From: Chitinophagia bacterium | Lineage (GTDB): Bacteria; Bacteroidota; Bacteroidia; Chitinophagales; Chitinophagaceae | DNA: 5,850 nucleotides | Direction of reading: 5' to 3' | NCBI GenBank assembly: GCA_010027295.1 | Contig: RGVM01000189.1 | Location: 1-5,850 of the forward strand | Part shown: positions 1 to 5,850 of the stretch, one piece after another | Numbering within the stretch: position 1 is the first letter of the stretch | Layout of the letters: each line of letters starts with the position of its first letter | Made by a program: the position numbers and the translations under genes | The notes under the pieces: model-generated | Database searches by the model: none | What the model was told of the DNA's origin: nothing | What the model saw: only the letters and a program-made list of their open reading frames with translations

Positions 1-1
1 G

Positions 2-373
2 GGGTCCGTCGACCAGTTCCTCAGGCAGTTGAAGAAGGGGATACATGAGCGGCTGGACAAGATCCACAAAGGATTCCAGCAGCTGAAGAAGGACGGCCAG
101 CCGGTCGATTCTATGGCTCCGCAGGCATCCATCTACCTGACCGTGAAGGTCGATCTCAAGGGGAAGCGCGCCCCTGACGGACGCCAGTTGGAGACACAGG
201 CCGACGTCACCCGGTATCTCCTCGAGAAGGCGGGCCTGGCGCTGGTGCCCTTCCATGTCTTCGGCATGGACCCATCGACGCCCTGGTACAGGCTCAGCGT
301 GGGCACGGTAAGGGTCGAAGAGGTGCAGGACATGCTGAAAGGCCTGAAACAGGCACTCGCGGTCCTTGAATGA
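2..373 (+). CDS. PLP-dependent aminotransferase, C-terminal fragment (5' partial)
   Basis: The frame is open from the first complete codon at position 2 to the TGA at 371-373, leaving 123 residues of a longer protein whose start lies upstream. I read it as the C-terminal small domain of a fold-type I (class I/II) aminotransferase, a cytosolic enzyme moving amino groups between an amino acid and a 2-oxo acid on pyridoxal phosphate. The supporting stretch is at about residues 72-105: V-P-F-H-V-F-G followed by P-W-Y-R-L-S-V-G-T. In this family the Arg of the Y-R-L-S motif (visible residue 97) binds the substrate alpha-carboxylate. The earlier A-P-Q-A-S-I-Y-L segment also fits the aspartate aminotransferase-like proteins of Bacteroidota. 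The PLP lysine lies outside the window, so the substrate cannot be named. A TTG at 29-31 and later in-frame codons are internal, not the true start. It converges on the minus-strand gene at 430-678. Confidence 0.85.
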   Translation, partial: GSVDQFLRQLKKGIHERLDKIHKGFQQLKKDGQPVDSMAPQASIYLTVKVDLKGKRAPDGRQLETQADVTRYLLEKAGLALVPFHVFGMDPSTPWYRLSVGTVRVEEVQDMLKGLKQALAVLE

Positions 374-429
374 TACGGGAAAAAGAGTGGCGAAAGGCGG
401 AGTACGGGACGATCACCCGGGAAGGGCGG

Positions 430-678
430 TCAGTTGAGGTTGAGGACGAAGACGAAGGGCTTGGAGGGCTTCTCCCGGAGGCTCTGCACGATTTGCTTCC
501 GGGTGTGTGAGATGCGGCGTTTGTCCAAATCGATGCATTCGCAGCAGACGCAGAGGTTGTCGATGGTTTCCACGGCAAACAGGAGGCGATTGATGAGTTC
601 CACCTCCCGCTCGATGGCCTCGTCGGTCATGGAGCGCTTCTTGACCAACACCAGAAGATCCCTGTTAGGACGCTTCAT
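430..678 (-). CDS. Small hypothetical protein with a four-cysteine cluster (82 aa)
   Basis: I do not recognise this family. The reading runs from ATG (complement of 676-678) to TGA (complement of 430-432). It is favoured over the overlapping plus-strand frame for two reasons: its codons strongly prefer G or C at the third position, like the neighbouring genes, and its composition is protein-like, whereas the plus frame is an unlikely Ser/Arg-rich string. There is no signal peptide or membrane helix, so it is probably cytosolic. Residues 17-42 are rich in Glu and Leu/Ile and should form an amphipathic helix. They are followed by C43-x-C45-C46-x-C48, with His58 nearby. The tail after about residue 50 is basic and ends in a hydrophobic F-V-F-V-L-N-L-N strand. 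The cysteines could bind metal or be redox active, but this is inference. No Shine-Dalgarno is seen; the 12 bases before the ATG are AT-rich. It lies 27 bases downstream of the small lipoprotein gene, so the two are probably co-transcribed. Confidence 0.62.
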   Translation of the reverse strand: MKRPNRDLLVLVKKRSMTDEAIEREVELINRLLFAVETIDNLCVCCECIDLDKRRISHTRKQIVQSLREKPSKPFVFVLNLN

Positions 679-705
679 TATGATAGGTATATCGGTTGCG
701 CGTCG

Positions 706-822
706 TCAGTATCCCACCATCCCCCGCTTCGAGGGACATCCGCAGTTGCCGTTCCTGGACGCGGTACAGGAGGCTGCTGATAGCACCAGGATCAAAAACA
801 AGGCAGTCAGCAATCGGTTCAT
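706..822 (-). CDS. Predicted small lipoprotein with Cys-rich mature peptide (38 aa)
   Basis: A short minus-strand gene starts at ATG (complement of 820-822) and stops at TGA (complement of 706-708). The protein begins M-N-R, continues with a hydrophobic run at residues 4-14 (L-L-T-A-L-F-L-I-L-V-L) and reaches a lipobox-like S-A-A-S-C at 15-19, which fits export and lipidation at Cys19 by signal peptidase II. The mature peptide would have only 20 residues, with two more cysteines (C27, C29) in N-C-G-C-P, and would end in R-G-M-V-G-Y. No acidic residues follow Cys19, so the Bacteroidota surface-export signal is not apparent; a periplasm-facing membrane anchor is more likely. The same frame is open further upstream, but this ATG is the only one placing the signal peptide at the N-terminus, and the upstream part would run into the divergent glycosyltransferase gene. 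Function unknown. The clear lipoprotein signal is the main argument that so short a frame is real. Confidence 0.6.
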   Translation of the reverse strand: MNRLLTALFLILVLSAASCTASRNGNCGCPSKRGMVGY

Positions 823-878
823 GTATGCAATGTTAGACGTGATGAAATTAGCTTTTTTCGGCCTCATCATCCAGTGAT
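823..878. promoter_or_regulatory. Divergent intergenic region, probable promoters both ways
   Basis: These 56 bases separate the start of the minus-strand lipoprotein gene from the plus-strand glycosyltransferase gene, so promoters for both are expected here or just inside the genes. The segment is more AT-rich than its surroundings. On the plus strand TAGCTTTT (849-856) differs by one base from the Bacteroidota -7 element TAnnTTTG. On the minus strand TAACATTG (complement of 828-835) is also one base off, but it sits only five bases from the ATG, which would imply a leaderless or nearly leaderless message. I found no good -33 element for either. That a promoter region exists is inferred from gene layout; the exact boxes are uncertain. 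Confidence 0.35.
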
Positions 879-2030
879 ATGTCGGATATGGGTCATTTCT
901 CTTTGTCGGATTCCATCTCGGATGCCTTTCCGCCCCGGGCCCTGCGGGTCCTAGTGAGTCCGCTCGACTGGGGTCTGGGCCACGCCACACGGGTAATCCC
1001 CCTGATACGGACCCTCCTGGATGAGGGCTGTGAAGTGACAATTGCCGCTTCGGATGCCTCGAAGTCCCTCCTGAGGGCGGAGTTCCCCGAGCTTGTCGTC
1101 CTCGACATTCCGGGATATCGGATTAGATATCCACAAAAAGGAAGCCAATTTTTCCGGAAGATGGCATTTCAGCTGCCACGCATCCTGCAGGCCATCCTCC
1201 GGGAGCATCTCTGGCTGCGTGCCGCGATGCGTGCGCATCGGTGGGATATCGTGGTGAGCGACAACCGCTATGGCCTCTTCCATGCGCGTGTGCACGCCGT
1301 GATCCTGACACACCAGGTGCGCATCCGCACGGGCCGTCGGCTGATGGATGTGTTGCTGCGTCCGATGTTGTGGCGGATGCTGGGCTGTTTCGATGCCGTG
1401 TGGGTGCCTGATATGCCGTACGAGCCGAACCTCGCCGGTGACCTCTGTCACGGACGCATGCCGGCGCATGTCACCCATATCGGCCCCCTGTCCAGGTTTG
1501 CAGCCCTCGGAGCTCCGGCGGCCTCGCGGCTGCTCATGCTCCTGTCCGGGCCCGAGCCTCAGCGGACGATCTTCGAGTCGATCCTGAGGAGGGAGCTTGC
1601 CACCTTTGCCGGTGACGTAGTAGTGGTCCGCGGACTCCCTGGCAGCGATCATCGGCATACGGATGGGAATGGTGTGGAATGGATTGACCATTTGCCGGCA
1701 CGGCAGCTGGAGGCACTCGTCTCCGATTTGGGGCTCGTCATTTCCCGTTCCGGGTATTCCACGGTGATGGACCTCGTGCGGATGGGTCGCCCTGCCGTCC
1801 TCGTGCCGACACCCGGCCAGGGCGAGCAGGAGTACCTGGCAAGGCATCTTTGCGCCACCGGGTTGTTCCCTTCCCTGTCGCAGGAGGCTTTCACATTGTC
1901 GGAGGCCCTTCGCATGGCAGGGGCCTGCCGCGCTCCGGGAGGCGGATTCGATTTCGACAGACATCGCGTGAAGCTTCAGGAAATGTTGGAGAACATTCGT
2001 CGAAAGAAGGGAGGAACCCATGTCGGATAG
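879..2030 (+). CDS. GT-B fold glycosyltransferase, MurG-like (family 28-type C-terminal domain)
   Basis: A 383-residue protein that probably transfers a sugar from a nucleotide-sugar donor to an unknown, perhaps lipid-linked, acceptor at the cytoplasmic face of the membrane. The N-terminal Rossmann half opens with V-L-V-S-P-L-D-W-G-L-G-H-A-T-R at residues 24-38, the Gly-rich G-x-G-H acceptor-side loop of MurG-like enzymes. The C-terminal half carries the donor-site pattern: S-R-S-G-Y-S-T at 289-295, then G303, P305, V-P at 309-310 and G-Q-G-E-Q-E at 313-318, matching the G-G/S-x-x-T...G-x-P...P...Q-x-x-N layout of family 28 enzymes. It is shorter and too divergent to be called MurG itself. 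There is no signal peptide or obvious membrane helix. The ATG at 879 gives the longest sensible start; the ATG at 888 is an alternative, and neither has a Shine-Dalgarno. The gene overlaps the downstream transporter by 11 bases, so the two form an operon. The substrate is unknown. Confidence 0.85.
   Translation: MSDMGHFSLSDSISDAFPPRALRVLVSPLDWGLGHATRVIPLIRTLLDEGCEVTIAASDASKSLLRAEFPELVVLDIPGYRIRYPQKGSQFFRKMAFQLPRILQAILREHLWLRAAMRAHRWDIVVSDNRYGLFHARVHAVILTHQVRIRTGRRLMDVLLRPMLWRMLGCFDAVWVPDMPYEPNLAGDLCHGRMPAHVTHIGPLSRFAALGAPAASRLLMLLSGPEPQRTIFESILRRELATFAGDVVVVRGLPGSDHRHTDGNGVEWIDHLPARQLEALVSDLGLVISRSGYSTVMDLVRMGRPAVLVPTPGQGEQEYLARHLCATGLFPSLSQEAFTLSEALRMAGACRAPGGGFDFDRHRVKLQEMLENIRRKKGGTHVG
2009..2015 (+). 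promoter_or_regulatory. Shine-Dalgarno site for the EamA transporter
   Basis: GGGAGGA lies five to six bases before the ATG at 2020, inside the last codons of the glycosyltransferase gene. It is the only clear Shine-Dalgarno sequence in the window; the other starts show none, as is usual in Bacteroidota. It fixes the transporter start at 2020 and suggests re-initiation or coupling with the upstream gene. Confidence 0.55.
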
Positions 2031-2922
2031 GCTACGTGCGCATGCGTCGGTGTTGACGGCCAACCTGATTTTCGCGGTCAACTATACCATTGTGAAGATG
2101 GTGACGCCCGGGCTGATAGGCCCGTTCGGGCAGAATGTCGTGAGGGTCTTGTCGACGGTCGCCATCACCTGGATGCTCCTTCCGTTCGAAAAGGGCTCAT
2201 GGCGGCCGGACAGGGAGGATGTGGCGTCGCTCCTCCTCTGCGGCCTCACGGGTGTGTGCATCAACCAGCTGCTGTTCATTAAAGGGCTGTCGATGACGCA
2301 GGTCATGCATGCGACGCTGATACAGCTCACCACGCCCGTGGTGATCACGCTGATCGCCTACCTGCTGTTCGGCGAGCGCCTGGGGGTGGTCCGGATGGCG
2401 GGACTGGTCTGCGGCATCGGTGGGGCAGCCTGGCTCATCACGGGTAGGGCCGGTTCCAGAGTGGGTGGGAACGATGCGCTCATTGGTGACGTCTTCGTGA
2501 TGCTGAACTCGGTCTCGTATTCGTTTTATTTCGTGACGGTGAAGCCGTTGATGCGAAAGTATTCGCCCGCCCAGGTCATGCGCTGGGTGTTCACGGTCGG
2601 CACCCTGGGCATACTGCCTTTCGGGTGGGGCGAGTTCGTGGCTGCACCCTGGGCCGACTTCACGGCGGTACAGCTGCTGGCCATCGCCTTCGTGGCCGTG
2701 ATGGCCACCTGGCTGGCCTACGTCCTGAACATCCATGCCCTGAGCCATCTCAGTCCCTCCGCCACCGGTTCCTACATCTATATCCAGCCCCTGGTGGCGG
2801 CGGCCGTGGCGGCCGTCTTCCTGGGCGAGTCGTTCACCTGGCGGCATATCGTATCGGGGCTGGCCATCTTCCTCGGCGTCTATCTCGTCAACCGGCCGGA
2901 AGGCAGGAATGAGACCCGATGA
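2020..2922 (+). CDS. EamA/DMT-family permease (ten transmembrane helices)
   Basis: A 300-residue inner-membrane protein of the drug/metabolite transporter superfamily (EamA, RhaT-like), the usual length for the family. Two homologous halves of about five helices each can be seen. Hydrophobic segments lie at roughly 8-28, 37-55, 68-88, 94-117, 122-141, 153-173, 184-202, 213-236, 243-268 and 271-291. Each half has the family signature of a proline-started helix ending in G-E: P106...G118-E119 in the first and P257...G269-E270 in the second. A short basic tail faces the cytoplasm. Members export or import small metabolites such as amino acids, nucleotides or sugars, and specificity cannot be read from sequence. 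The gene overlaps the end of the glycosyltransferase gene by 11 bases in another frame and has its own Shine-Dalgarno, so co-expression is very likely. The partner hints at, but does not prove, a sugar-related substrate. Confidence 0.93.
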   Translation: MSDRLRAHASVLTANLIFAVNYTIVKMVTPGLIGPFGQNVVRVLSTVAITWMLLPFEKGSWRPDREDVASLLLCGLTGVCINQLLFIKGLSMTQVMHATLIQLTTPVVITLIAYLLFGERLGVVRMAGLVCGIGGAAWLITGRAGSRVGGNDALIGDVFVMLNSVSYSFYFVTVKPLMRKYSPAQVMRWVFTVGTLGILPFGWGEFVAAPWADFTAVQLLAIAFVAVMATWLAYVLNIHALSHLSPSATGSYIYIQPLVAAAVAAVFLGESFTWRHIVSGLAIFLGVYLVNRPEGRNETR

Positions 2923-3011
2923 CCGTCGGGATATGTCATCGACGCCCTTCCGTTCCTGTATTATCGGCGTATGGAATCATGATTTTCAAGTAATATTGAC
3001 GCAATCACCAA
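2923..3011. other. Intergenic region before the amidohydrolase gene
   Basis: These 89 bases are AT-rich in their last 40. A 5-bp inverted repeat (2915-2919 with 2926-2930, CCCGA/TCGGG) overlaps the transporter stop codon, but no T-run follows, so I do not call it a terminator. A perfect 10-bp palindrome, AATCATGATT, lies at 2975-2984, directly upstream of a promoter-like element. No small gene is visible. Confidence 0.4.
2991..2998 (+). promoter_or_regulatory. Candidate -7 promoter element for the amidohydrolase gene
   Basis: TAATATTG differs by one base from the Bacteroidota -7 consensus TAnnTTTG and lies 13 bases before the ATG at 3012. No convincing -33 TTG element is found at the usual spacing, and the predicted leader would be very short. 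The call rests on a single degenerate motif in an AT-rich patch. Confidence 0.25.
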
Positions 3012-5850
3012 ATGAATGACATGAGAAGAATCCTGCCATTGCTGTGGGGGTTGTCGGTCGGCATCCCAACCATGGCACAGAGCACCTTTTCGGTAAACGG
3101 TGTCGCCGACAACCGATCGGGTGCCTACGCATTCACGCACGCCACGGTGCACAGGGATGCGAAGACCGTCCTGGAGGACGCCACCCTTCTGATCCGCGAC
3201 GGCAAGATCGAGTCGCTGGGCAACGGCATCGCCGTCCCCTCCGACGCCGTCGTGGTCGACTGCAAGGGCAAGCACATCTATCCCTCCTTCATCGACGTGT
3301 TCGCCGACTATGGCATGCCTGCGCAGTCGCAACGTCCCGGCGGCGGCGGCTTCGACTTCAGGAGCGTCCAGCTCGCCTCCTCGCAGAAGGGGGCCTATGG
3401 ATGGAACCAGGCCATCCGTCCCGAGGTGGAGGCCTCGAAGCTGTTCGCGGCCGACGAGTCCAGGGCCAAGGCGCTGCGCGACATCGGCTTCGGCACCGTC
3501 CTCACGCATCAGAAGGACGGCATCGCCCGCGGCACGGGCGCCGTGGTGACGCTGGGCAACCGCAAGGAGAACCTCGAGATGCTGAAGGCCCGCGCCTCGG
3601 CCCACTACTCGTTCAACAAGGGCAGCTCGCAGCAGAGCTATCCGAGTTCCATGATGGGCTCCATCAGCCTGCTGCGACAGAGCTACCTCGACGCGGGCTG
3701 GTACCGGAACAACAACAAGGGCGAGGGCGTGAACCTCACGCTGCAGGCATGGAACGCGTCACAGGACCTCCCGCAGGTCTTCGATGCCAGTGACAAGTGG
3801 AACGTGCTGCGTGCCGACCGCATCGGCGACGAGTTCGGTGTACAATACATCATCAAGGCAGGCGGCAACGAGTACCAGCGCATAGCCGAGATGGCATCGA
3901 CGAAAGCCTCTTTCATTCTGCCGCTCAACTTCCCCGTGGCGATGGACGTGGAGGACCCCAACGACGCGCGCTTCGTGTCGCTGGCCGACATGAAGCACTG
4001 GGAGATGGCACCCACCAACCCCGGCGCCTTCGAGAAGGCGGGCATATCCTTCGCCCTCACCACCGCCGAGCTGCGCGACATGAAGGGCTTCGCGGCGGCT
4101 ATCCGCAAGGCCATCGAGAACGGCCTCTCCGAGACGGCCGCCATAGAGGCGCTCACGGTCGTCCCAGCCCGCATGGTCGGCGTCCAGGACATCGTCGGGA
4201 CCCTCGACCCCGGAAAGCTCGCTAACCTGGTCGTGTCCAACGGACCCATCTTCGCCGAGCAGACGCAAATCCTCCAGAACTGGGTGCAAGGCGTCAGGTA
4301 CGCCGTGAGGGAGGATGCCTGGAGCGACATCAAAGGGACATACACCCTGACACTCAGGTCGGACAAGGGATCCACCGACTTCACCCTTGACGTAAAGGGT
4401 GGCAGCTCGGCCAGCCTCATCGGCAAGGACACCCTGACGGCGAAGTTCAGCCATGACGGGAAGATGGTCCGCATCTCCTTCGCACCCGAGAAGCGCGCCC
4501 GCGGCCAATACCGCCTTAGCGGCGTATCCAACGGAGCGGAATGGTATGGCTATGGGGAAGACAGCAGCGGCAACCGTCTGACATGGAGTGCCGCCTTCCA
4601 GTCGGCCGCGGTCGCCAAGGCCGACAGCGCGCGCCGCAGGCCTGCCGGCCGCATGGGCGCCGTCACCTATCCCTTCCTGCCCTACGGATGGGCGCAGAAG
4701 CCTGTTCAGGAGGACCTGCTCATCCGCAACGCCACGGTGTGGACCAGCGAGGCGCAGGGCCGCCTGGAGAACACCGACGTGCTTGTCAAGGGCGGGAGGA
4801 TCGTACAGGTCGGCAAGGGTCTGACGGACCCCGCCGCCAAGGTCATCGACGCCACGGGCAAGCATGTCACGGCCGGACTCATCGACGAGCACTCGCACAT
4901 CGCCGCCTCCTCCATCAACGAGGGCGGACAGTCGGTCACTTCCGAAGTGCGCATCGCAGACAACCTAAACCCCGATGACATCAACATCTACCGCCAGCTC
5001 AGCGGCGGCGTGACGACCTCGCACATCCTGCACGGCAGCGCCAACACCATCGGGGGACAGACACAGCTCATCAAGCTGCGCTGGGGCGCCGACGACGAGG
5101 GGCTCAAGTTCAAAGGGGCACCCGGATTTATCAAGTTCGCCCTAGGTGAGAACGTGAAGCGCAGCTCTCTGCCGCAGGGTAATACCCGCTTCCCCGACAC
5201 CCGGATGGGCGTGGAGCAGGTCCTGACCGATGCCTTCAACCGCGCCAAGGCCTACGAGCAGGAGATACGTCGGGTGACGGCCGAGCAGAAGGCAAAGAAG
5301 GGCGCCGTCGTCGACCCCTACCGCGTGGTGCGCCGCGACCTGGAGCTAGAGGCCCTCGTCGAGATCATGAACCGCCAGCGCTTCATCACCTGCCATTCCT
5401 ATGTGCAGAGCGAGATCAACGCCGCCATGAAGGTCGGCGAGCGCATGGGCTTCAGCTTCAACACCTTCACCCATATCCTCGAAGGCTACAAGGTGGCTGA
5501 CAAGATGAAGGCCCACGGGGCCGCCGCCTCCACCTTCTCCGACTGGTGGGCCTATAAGAACGAGGTGGAGCACGCCATACCGCAGAACGCGACGATCATG
5601 CACCGCGTGGGACTGAACGTCGCCATCAACTCCGACGATGCCGAGATGGCGAGGCGCCTCAACCAGGAGGCCGCCAAGAGCGTGAAGTACGGCGGCATGT
5701 CGGAGACGGACGCGCTCAACATGGTGACCATCAACCCCGCCCGCATGTTACATGTGGACGACAAGGTAGGCAGCATCCGTGCCGGGAAGGACGCCGACCT
5801 GGTGATCTGGAGCGACCATCCGCTGAGCATTTACGCAAAGGCAGAGAAGA
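3012..5850 (+). CDS. Secreted tandem amidohydrolase, second domain catalytic (3' partial)
   Basis: 946 codons are open without a stop and run off the window; relatives of about 1000 residues suggest only a short tail is missing. Residues 1-22 form a signal peptide ending T-M-A before Q23, so the enzyme is probably periplasmic. The ATG at 3012 is used; the ATG at 3021 would also keep the signal. Two amidohydrolase (imidazolonepropionase-like, COG1228-type) units follow. The first (about 36-420) keeps the fold landmarks G-K-I-E-S-L-G, I-D-V-F-A-D-Y at 94-100 and V-P-A-R-M-V-G at 384-390, but F-A-D (97-99) replaces the metal-binding H-x-H. A beta-rich linker spans about 420-560. The second (569 onward) has H627-S-H629, a likely carboxylated lysine K708 (F-I-K-F-A-L-G-E-N), His795, His821 and Asp875 (N-S-D-D), then N-P-A-R-M-L at 908-913. 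This is a complete binuclear metal-site set. It should hydrolyse an amide or related bond; the substrate is unknown. Codon choice is strongly biased to GCC, AAG, CGC and ATC, suggesting good expression. Confidence 0.94.
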   Translation, partial: MNDMRRILPLLWGLSVGIPTMAQSTFSVNGVADNRSGAYAFTHATVHRDAKTVLEDATLLIRDGKIESLGNGIAVPSDAVVVDCKGKHIYPSFIDVFADYGMPAQSQRPGGGGFDFRSVQLASSQKGAYGWNQAIRPEVEASKLFAADESRAKALRDIGFGTVLTHQKDGIARGTGAVVTLGNRKENLEMLKARASAHYSFNKGSSQQSYPSSMMGSISLLRQSYLDAGWYRNNNKGEGVNLTLQAWNASQDLPQVFDASDKWNVLRADRIGDEFGVQYIIKAGGNEYQRIAEMASTKASFILPLNFPVAMDVEDPNDARFVSLADMKHWEMAPTNPGAFEKAGISFALTTAELRDMKGFAAAIRKAIENGLSETAAIEALTVVPARMVGVQDIVGTLDPGKLANLVVSNGPIFAEQTQILQNWVQGVRYAVREDAWSDIKGTYTLTLRSDKGSTDFTLDVKGGSSASLIGKDTLTAKFSHDGKMVRISFAPEKRARGQYRLSGVSNGAEWYGYGEDSSGNRLTWSAAFQSAAVAKADSARRRPAGRMGAVTYPFLPYGWAQKPVQEDLLIRNATVWTSEAQGRLENTDVLVKGGRIVQVGKGLTDPAAKVIDATGKHVTAGLIDEHSHIAASSINEGGQSVTSEVRIADNLNPDDINIYRQLSGGVTTSHILHGSANTIGGQTQLIKLRWGADDEGLKFKGAPGFIKFALGENVKRSSLPQGNTRFPDTRMGVEQVLTDAFNRAKAYEQEIRRVTAEQKAKKGAVVDPYRVVRRDLELEALVEIMNRQRFITCHSYVQSEINAAMKVGERMGFSFNTFTHILEGYKVADKMKAHGAAASTFSDWWAYKNEVEHAIPQNATIMHRVGLNVAINSDDAEMARRLNQEAAKSVKYGGMSETDALNMVTINPARMLHVDDKVGSIRAGKDADLVIWSDHPLSIYAKAEK

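Noticed and set aside
374..409. Direct repeat TACGGGA at 374-380 and 403-409
   Set aside because: Seven bases repeated once in GC-rich DNA is within chance expectation, and no mobile-element or attachment-site context accompanies it.
374..429. Bidirectional terminator between the convergent aminotransferase and 82-residue protein genes
   Set aside because: Only a 4-bp stem (CGGG/CCCG around 406-419) could be found and it has no adjoining T-run. A terminator is expected here from the layout, but none can be supported.
434..877. 147-codon plus-strand open frame across the two small minus-strand genes
   Set aside because: Its translation is a low-quality Ser/Arg/Met-rich string with no motif, while the opposite strand gives well-formed proteins with normal codon use. 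It is an antisense shadow.
951..2081. 376-codon minus-strand open frame opposite the glycosyltransferase gene
   Set aside because: Rich in His, Arg, Gln and Pro with no recognisable domain. It is explained by high GC content opposite a gene with clear family motifs.
2915..2930. Inverted repeat CCCGA/TCGGG as a terminator after the transporter gene
   Set aside because: The stem is only five base pairs, it overlaps the stop codon and no T-run follows, so it lacks the form of an intrinsic terminator.
3044..3793. 249-codon plus-strand open frame inside the amidohydrolase gene
   Set aside because: Arg/Gly/His-rich translation in a shifted frame. The amidohydrolase frame is continuous through it with recognisable motifs, so this is not a frameshift fragment.
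3683..4898. Long minus-strand open frames opposite the amidohydrolase gene
   Set aside because: Two overlapping antisense frames without domain signatures, lying wholly within an unbroken conserved coding region. They are GC-driven shadows.

Overview
This window looks like chromosomal DNA of a GC-rich member of the Bacteroidota, probably Bacteroidales. Four things point that way. The aminotransferase fragment and the double-headed secreted amidohydrolase resemble families common in that group. The predicted signal peptide of the amidohydrolase ends in the typical T-M-A|Q. Most starts lack a Shine-Dalgarno sequence. A small lipoprotein gene is also present. The genus cannot be fixed from the sequence. 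I see no insertion sequences, phage genes, tRNA, rRNA, CRISPR arrays or other signs of a mobile region.

Layout: positions 2-373 (+) hold the C-terminal end of a PLP-dependent aminotransferase that begins upstream of the window. Converging on it are two short minus-strand genes, 822-706 (a 38-residue predicted lipoprotein) and 678-430 (an 82-residue protein with a four-cysteine cluster). They are 27 bases apart and probably form one small operon. A 56-base gap (823-878) separates this pair from a divergent plus-strand pair: a GT-B/MurG-like glycosyltransferase (879-2030) and a ten-helix EamA/DMT transporter (2020-2922). That pair overlaps by 11 bases. After 89 bases comes a very large gene (3012 to the window end, cut at its 3' end) for an exported tandem amidohydrolase. 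Its first amidohydrolase half has lost the metal ligands and its second half keeps them.

How they may work together: the glycosyltransferase and transporter are almost certainly co-expressed and possibly translationally coupled, which makes a shared substrate pathway possible but unproven. The amidohydrolase is probably a separate periplasmic enzyme. The two minus-strand genes are the least explained part of the window. I found no convincing new multi-gene system. The best leads are the lipoprotein/Cys-cluster pair and the catalytic-plus-degenerate design of the amidohydrolase. Many long open frames antisense to the real genes are by-products of the high GC content.
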